In this document: piece after piece, positions 59,163 through 64,000 of the stretch
Position numbering within the stretch: position 1 is the first letter of the stretch
Layout: each line of letters begins with the position of its first letter
Assembly (NCBI GenBank): GCA_028622995.1
Contig: JAJQJQ010000029.1
Span: 1,922,001-1,986,000, forward strand
DNA from: Panagrolaimus kolymaensis
Taxonomy: Eukaryota; Nematoda; Chromadorea; Rhabditida; Panagrolaimidae
Length of the DNA: 64,000 nucleotides
Reading direction: 5' to 3'
Notes under the pieces: model-generated
The model's input: the letters and a program-made list of their open reading frames with translations, nothing else
Database searches by the model: none
Told to the model about the DNA's origin: nothing
Position numbers and translations under genes: made by a program

Positions 59163-60263
59163 TTAATAATTAAATATTGTGAAAGTTCTTTTTTTATAAT
59201 AAGGAATGGCTGGAATAGATTGATTTTTATATGCATTTTGAAGATTTTTTAATTCAGTAAATTTCACGTAATCGTCACAAAAAATTAATGGAATTGGATA
59301 TTCCATTAATTTAGTTGAAATAATATTATCAATAAAAGATTCTAGTCGTGCTCGATAATCATCAGAAAGAGAATATCCCACAAACTCAAGATTAATATCA
59401 CCTTTAAGGGAAATCTGAAAGAAGAAAAAATGAATTAAACAAAATTAATTTTTAAATGAAAGAAAAAAGATTTAAAAATTCTTACTTTTGTGTATTTAAA
59501 AAATGCTTAAAAGTCAAATAATTCAGGCACATTTCTAAGTGAAAATTTGTTTAGGTTCATAAAATGTGGAATTGCAATAAGGTTTTCGACTGTTTCAGAT
59601 GTAACTGAACCTAACCCTATAATTTCGCATTCAAATTCAAGAATAGTTGGAAGAGTTTTAATTAATTTTTCAATAGGCACAATTGCTTTTGTTGTTTCAT
59701 TTTTATCAGCATTTTTTACGATGATTATAGTACCTGCAAGTTCTAAATATTTGAGTTTTCCGGCTGAATCAAATAATTTAAATTCATCAAATGTCAAAAT
59801 TTGGCTATATAAAACCAAACGAAAAATATCACATCGATAAAGTTTTTTTGTTATTAATGATGAAGCCATATTTTTGTTACTCATATGATGAAGAGATAAT
59901 TCACCAAAAATCCATAATTTTTTTTGGAATGGTTTCAGTATATGTCACTTTTGAAGAGATTCCATTGATTATAGTTGTTACCCACGAGAATCCATTAAAT
60001 TCACAAACTTCTAGATTTGCCAATGCGATAACAGAGTTTTTCATGAAAAAATATTTGCATATTTTTATGAGTTTATAAAAAACTTTTGTGCATGAAGGAT
60101 TTTTAGAAATAAAAAATATTAAATTTTCAGGAATCGAAAATTTCTGAATTTTTGGTTGAGTTGAATAAATTGAAATTAATGGTTTAGAAATAGATAAATT
60201 TGGATTTAATGAAGATGGAGGAGGATTCGGAGGAGGTAGAGAAATGAGTTTTTGGTTTTCCAT
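59163..60263 (-). pseudogene. F-box-like/leucine-rich family member broken by a frameshift and a stop
   Basis: Exon 1 runs 60263 to 59486 and exon 2 59414-59163. The start (MENQKLISLPPPNPPPSSLN, then LISIYSTQPKIQKFSIPENL) is typical. Lesion 1: the frame stops with TGA at 59901-59903, and the family reading resumes one frame over (HHMSNKNMASSLITKKLYRC). Removing one base of an A8 tract (minus strand, 59918-59925) would restore the frame and the conserved Trp. Lesion 2: in PELFDF-stop-AFFKYTK the codon that is Glu or another residue in paralogs is TAA (59507-59509). Splice sites and exon 2 (ISLKGDINLEF) are intact. Two independent lesions make a recent pseudogene more likely than an assembly error. 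Confidence 0.8.
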
Positions 60264-60607
60264 TTTAATTAACCAGGAAAAAAAATAGTAAGAAAATAAA
60301 CTAACTGAATATATAAAAAAAAATTTATATTTAACTATTTTTGTTTATCTGTCTGTTTGAGTTTTAGCTACCTAAAATAACAAATATTGCGGCATATCCT
60401 TAAGCTTTATGACCTCATTTTTCAAGTGTTTTTTTAAATGTTTGTCTTTTTTATTTGTATTAAAAAAGGACAGAATTTCATTCGATAATCAATTCATTTG
60501 CAAGTTTTTAATTTTCGAAGAATAAAAAGACAAACATTTTTCTTGCTTACAATAAAAAAATTCTCAGCATTTACAAAAATTAAAAGAAAAGAATATTGTT
60601 ATAATTT
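60264..60607. other. Short gap, no gene seen
   Basis: AT-rich DNA between two minus-strand copies of the family; upstream region of the broken copy. Confidence 0.5.
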
Positions 60608-61621
60608 TTAAGTATTAGATTGTTGTTGTTGCATTTCTAAATCACGGACATGATGTAATTTAGCAATAGGGTCTTCCATCATTCCTTCATAAATAATCAA
60701 TGGTGTTCGTACCGAATTTTTACTTGGCCAGCATTGACTTATAGCATAAGCATAATTATGAATTTGATTTTTATAACCTTCAGAAATATCAAATTCTAAA
60801 TTAAGTTGAATATCCATTTTGATAGGTTTCTAAAAAATTTAATCGCATATATAATTTTTTTTCATATTTAAAAGCAGAAATATTTAACTTACTTTTAAAC
60901 CTCTTAAAAACCCCCAAATATCAAAAATTTCTGGTGCCTTTTCAATGGAAAAAATTTTCAAATTATTAAAATGAGGAATTTCAACCAAAGTTTTTGCGGT
61001 TTCAGATGTAATTAAATTCTGGTGCTTATTCAAAGGGAAATTTAAACAATAAAATTCTTCAAGATTTGGAAGTTTTTCAATTAAATTTTCGATTGGAACA
61101 ATTTTTTCTTCCGAATTTTTAATGATGGAAGAACTGAGTTTAAAAACTTTAATTGAGTCAGATGAAATAAAAAATACAAATTCATTTAAAGTTAATATAT
61201 GATTGCATAATTCCAATTTAATAATATCACATCGATAAATCTTCTTTTCAATTAAAGATGATGAAGCTCTTGGAAAAGATTTTGGAAAACAACAATATGG
61301 ATATTTTTCATTGGAAAATTTTAAAAATCCATTACACCAAATTTTTTCGGGAAGGTTTTTAGTTTTTAGCTTTAAATCTAAATTTTTGTGGCCATTAATT
61401 TCTCGAATAATCCAATGTTCTCCAAAGTGAATAAAACACGAATCCTCTAAAGTTATAAATAGATTACTTAAATAAAAATATTTGCATAAATAAATAAGTT
61501 TATTATAAACTTTGGCGGTGGAAGGATTTTTTGATATATAAAATATAATATTTTCTGGAATTGAATAATTCTGAATTTTTGGAGGAATTGAATAAATTGA
61601 AATTAAAGCTTGTTGATTCAT
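60608..61621 (-). CDS. F-box-like/leucine-rich protein (316 aa)
   Basis: Exons 61621-60893 and 60829-60608. The N-terminus MNQQALISIYSIPPKIQNYS, SIPENIIFYISKNPSTAKVY and LCKYFYLSN give the F-box-like part. The module follows (EKKIYRCDIIKLELCNHILT, EKIVPIENLIEKLPNLEEF, EIPHFNNLKIFSIEKAPEIF). The phase-0 intron after GLK is conserved, and the last exon begins KPIKMDIQLNLEFDIS, close to the copy at 51435-52420. It ends with a Gln run (MQQQQSNT). Tandem with the broken copy at 59163-60263 and in the same orientation, so the pair probably arose by local duplication. Confidence 0.82.
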
Positions 61622-62280
61622 TTGAAAGATTATTATAAATTAAAAGGAGCAAAAATAAAAGAGAGAAACACAAAATGGTTTTTATTTGCGAAAAGAAAAA
61701 AGCCTAAATGCAACAAAAAAAAAAGAAAAATCAATCGATTATTTTCTTTTTTCATTGCTTTTTCTTCACTTCAGCTGAAGAAACCAAAATGGCGGGAAAA
61801 AACATATTCATATGTGTTAAAAAAATTGTCCCTTTTTACTGATGAATTCATTATACGGTTTTTATTATTTTTGTCAAACAATTCTAAGGAAGAGAAGAAA
61901 TGGATATCACGAGAATTTAAAAGCCATCAAAAAGGTTGATTCGTCTTTTTTTTAATTCAAAAAGATGACCTTTTTATAAAACAATTATAAAACAATACAA
62001 AGCAGGACTCAAAAAAATGACCTCAATGTAACATGTTCCGCATGTGAGCAAATATTTCTAAGTTTGTCTTGTCCTTTGTTTAAATCGATTTGTAGTTTCT
62101 ATGCCGTTTAGTGAACTCGAAAGCGAACTATTCATTGGCAGGGGAACGAATAAGTTCTTGCTTCATTGTTAGTTAATTTTCTTCCCTTTTGTTTGCTGGT
62201 TTTGGATGGAAAAAAGTCCTCATTGATTTTTTTATTTAAATAACTGCATGTGACTTTTAAAAATAAAATAACAAAAAATA
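61622..62280. other. Divergent promoter region
   Basis: About 660 bp between divergent start codons. A 109-codon open frame (61610-61939) is basic and low in complexity and overlaps the F-box-like start. It is not supported as a gene. Confidence 0.5.
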
Positions 62281-63083
62281 ATGGCAATTTTTAATAAAAA
62301 TATTTTATGTTGCTGCAAATATCCAAATAAATATTATTGTTACAGCGATGGCAAAGCATTTATTTTTAATTTGTTATTTGGTATTATTTATGCATCGACA
62401 TATTTTTTAATGATTTATTCAAATGACGAACCAATGAAAATTCACAATTTTTTTAATCATTGTAACTCGAAATTTATGATTTCACGAGGAAAGACTTTAC
62501 AAAACATGAAACAAGTAAGTATAAAACTTTTTTTTATTGGGAAAGGTATCTCAAGCGAAATTTTATTTTGATTTCAAAATGGGACATGAATGGAATTTTG
62601 GCATTTGGGAATGGGTTTCGTGCAAAAATTTTTATTGAAATTAAACGCTATATTTTTTAGGTCAAAAGTTACATGGATTCGGTAAAGTCATATAGTTTTT
62701 CATCCGAATTTAATAAAAGTTTTAACAACACATATTCAATTTTATTATCGAAATTACAGCATCTGGAAAACATTCACATTTTGGAACATAAATGTGTAAT
62801 GAACGAGGTGGATGAATATAAAAATAAAAATCCCATTAGTTTTTTGAAAATTTTTTATACAATTTCCGCAGAGATTTGTATTAAAAAAATAATTTTTTCC
62901 TTTTTTATTTTTAAAAATTTACCTAAAAATCAAAATAATTACAATTTAATTTTTTGGGCTGCATTTCTTGATTATTTCTTTTTTATCTATTTAGCTTTAA
63001 GCTGTGTTTTAGCTAATCCTTTAAAAGATTTATTTTACGAATTTGATATTAAAAGAGAGATAAATAAATATTTTGGCATTTAA
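62281..63083 (+). CDS. Unrecognised multi-pass membrane protein, copy 2 (218 aa)
   Basis: Exons 62281-62514 and 62661-63083. Clear paralog of the gene at 53693-54544: same length, same phase-0 intron position, Cys-rich head (ILCCCKYPNKYYC), first membrane segment (about 26-46), the signature EFNKSFNNTYSILLSKLQ, and FFIFKNLPKNQ before the last hydrophobic region (about 172-197). The tail DIKREINKYFGI parallels TIERDINYYFCL. The head has five Cys in twelve residues, a possible palmitoylation or metal site. Function unknown. Confidence 0.75.
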
Positions 63084-64000
63084 AAATAAATCATTCTGAT
63101 TTTTTTCTCACAGTTTTTTTTAATATACATACATAGAACACTTTGTAAATCTTTTTTATTATCAAAAAATATGTAATTTTTAATTTCAAAAATTTATTCA
63201 TTTTTATATTGGGTATATTAAAAATGTTTCCTCCATTAATATTTTTAAATCTCTTTTTACTGGAAGGAAATTTTTGTGAAGGTTATTGTTGGTTGCTTCA
63301 ATGAAATTGTGAACTATTTATGTATTTGAACATAATTTAAATTATCTGAGACTCGCTTCCCATCATATAGATAAAACCCTTGGTGGTAAATATGAAAGCA
63401 AAATAAATATAAAAAATAAAAAAAATATGCTTATTGAATATTCAAAAATTTTAAGTTCAACAAGAACAAAATCAAATTACTTCTTGAAATCTTATAACCA
63501 AAAAATAATCTCTTCTCTCTCCTTTTTTTTTGATTTTGGTGTGGCATAAAAGTTAGATTTTAGATAGTTAATAACAACAAGGTGCATAGCGACGGCGACG
63601 GCAACGAGGCATGTGTCCATGGCATTGTCAAGAAAAGAAAGTCAAACAAATAAAAAAATAATAATATATTTCTTTGATTCTTTATATTCTAAAACCGTTT
63701 TTTCTTTTTTTACAAATTTGGCTTTTTTGTGATGTCATACATCTGTTCTTTCTTTATTTTTAGAATTTACTCCATTTTTTTATCCATCTAAACCCAAAAA
63801 TAAAAATGAAACGCATCCCACATTCTAAATGATAAAAAGGAAAAAAGATAGCTGAAACAACAATGCTTTGTTTTCTTAAATTTATTCATTTTACATTGAC
63901 TCTCTTCCTTCTCTTCTCTCATCCTCCTCCAGAAATTTGATTGTTAAAGCCAGAAAAAAAATTTTTTTATGTAGGAGCAAGGTTCTCCTCGTCTTAATCC
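63084..64000. other. Right-end intergenic DNA with one GC-rich coding-like patch
   Basis: Mostly AT-rich. On the minus strand 63629-63568 reads CHGHMPRCRRRRYAPCCY followed by a stop. This is a Cys/Arg-rich tail that stands out from its surroundings and could be the last exon of a small secreted peptide gene entering from the right, but no acceptor AG directly precedes it. Nothing else was found. Confidence 0.35.

Noticed and set aside
61610..61939. 109-aa plus-strand open frame
   Set aside because: Overlaps the start of a well-supported F-box-like gene and is low in complexity.

Overview
This is eukaryotic nuclear DNA, almost certainly from a nematode. It is very AT-rich. Genes are split by mostly short introns (about 45-80 nt, a few longer) with GTAAGT-type donors and TTTTCAG/TTTTTAG acceptors. 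Several genes have a TTTCAG-type acceptor just before the start codon, as expected for spliced-leader trans-splicing. The proteins include nematode-style families: a secreted C-type lectin, a ShKT plus nitrobindin-like secreted protein, an ERI-1-like exonuclease relic and an expanded F-box-like family. The wording of that F-box-like family resembles panagrolaimid (clade IV) nematodes; this placement is an inference from memory, not from a search.

Layout. 0-4.4 kb holds a hairpin, a tRNA-like pol III element, a 55-bp minisatellite, and an intronless 849-aa ORF with two ULP1-like protease domains, an AT-hook and a Helitron-type Cys finger. 4.4-19.9 kb is a gene desert containing two hAT-type MITEs; one carries a nested TTAA-flanked element with a perfect 23-bp hairpin. 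19.9-22.5 kb has a small three-exon gene and a two-domain C-type lectin. 22.9-30.7 kb is a minus-strand cluster of coiled-coil proteins, interrupted by two tail-to-tail pseudogenes (ERI1-like and ALG9-like). 31.8-46.6 kb is a run of ordinary plus-strand housekeeping genes: LEPROT/VPS55, the ShKT/nitrobindin protein, mitochondrial ClpP, an NPF coiled-coil protein, a TBC1D15-type Rab GAP and TTC36. Decayed coding remnants lie between them. 46.8-50.6 kb is a MAPK-like kinase on the minus strand with a complete F-box-like gene nested in its second intron on the opposite strand. 51.4-63.1 kb is an accessory cluster: four more F-box-like copies (one broken), a pair of paralogous membrane proteins, and two unrecognised secreted or membrane proteins.

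The main overall observation is that the coiled-coil cluster (23-30 kb) and the F-box-like cluster (48-62 kb) share the same C-terminal leucine-rich module. Two introns sit at identical positions and phases in both, so they are one expanding superfamily with different N-termini. Such proteins would be expected to act as substrate-recognition or adaptor proteins, but no function has been shown. Exon boundaries below were assembled by hand from splice signals, reading-frame continuity and paralog comparison. Frame arithmetic closes for every intact multi-exon model given.
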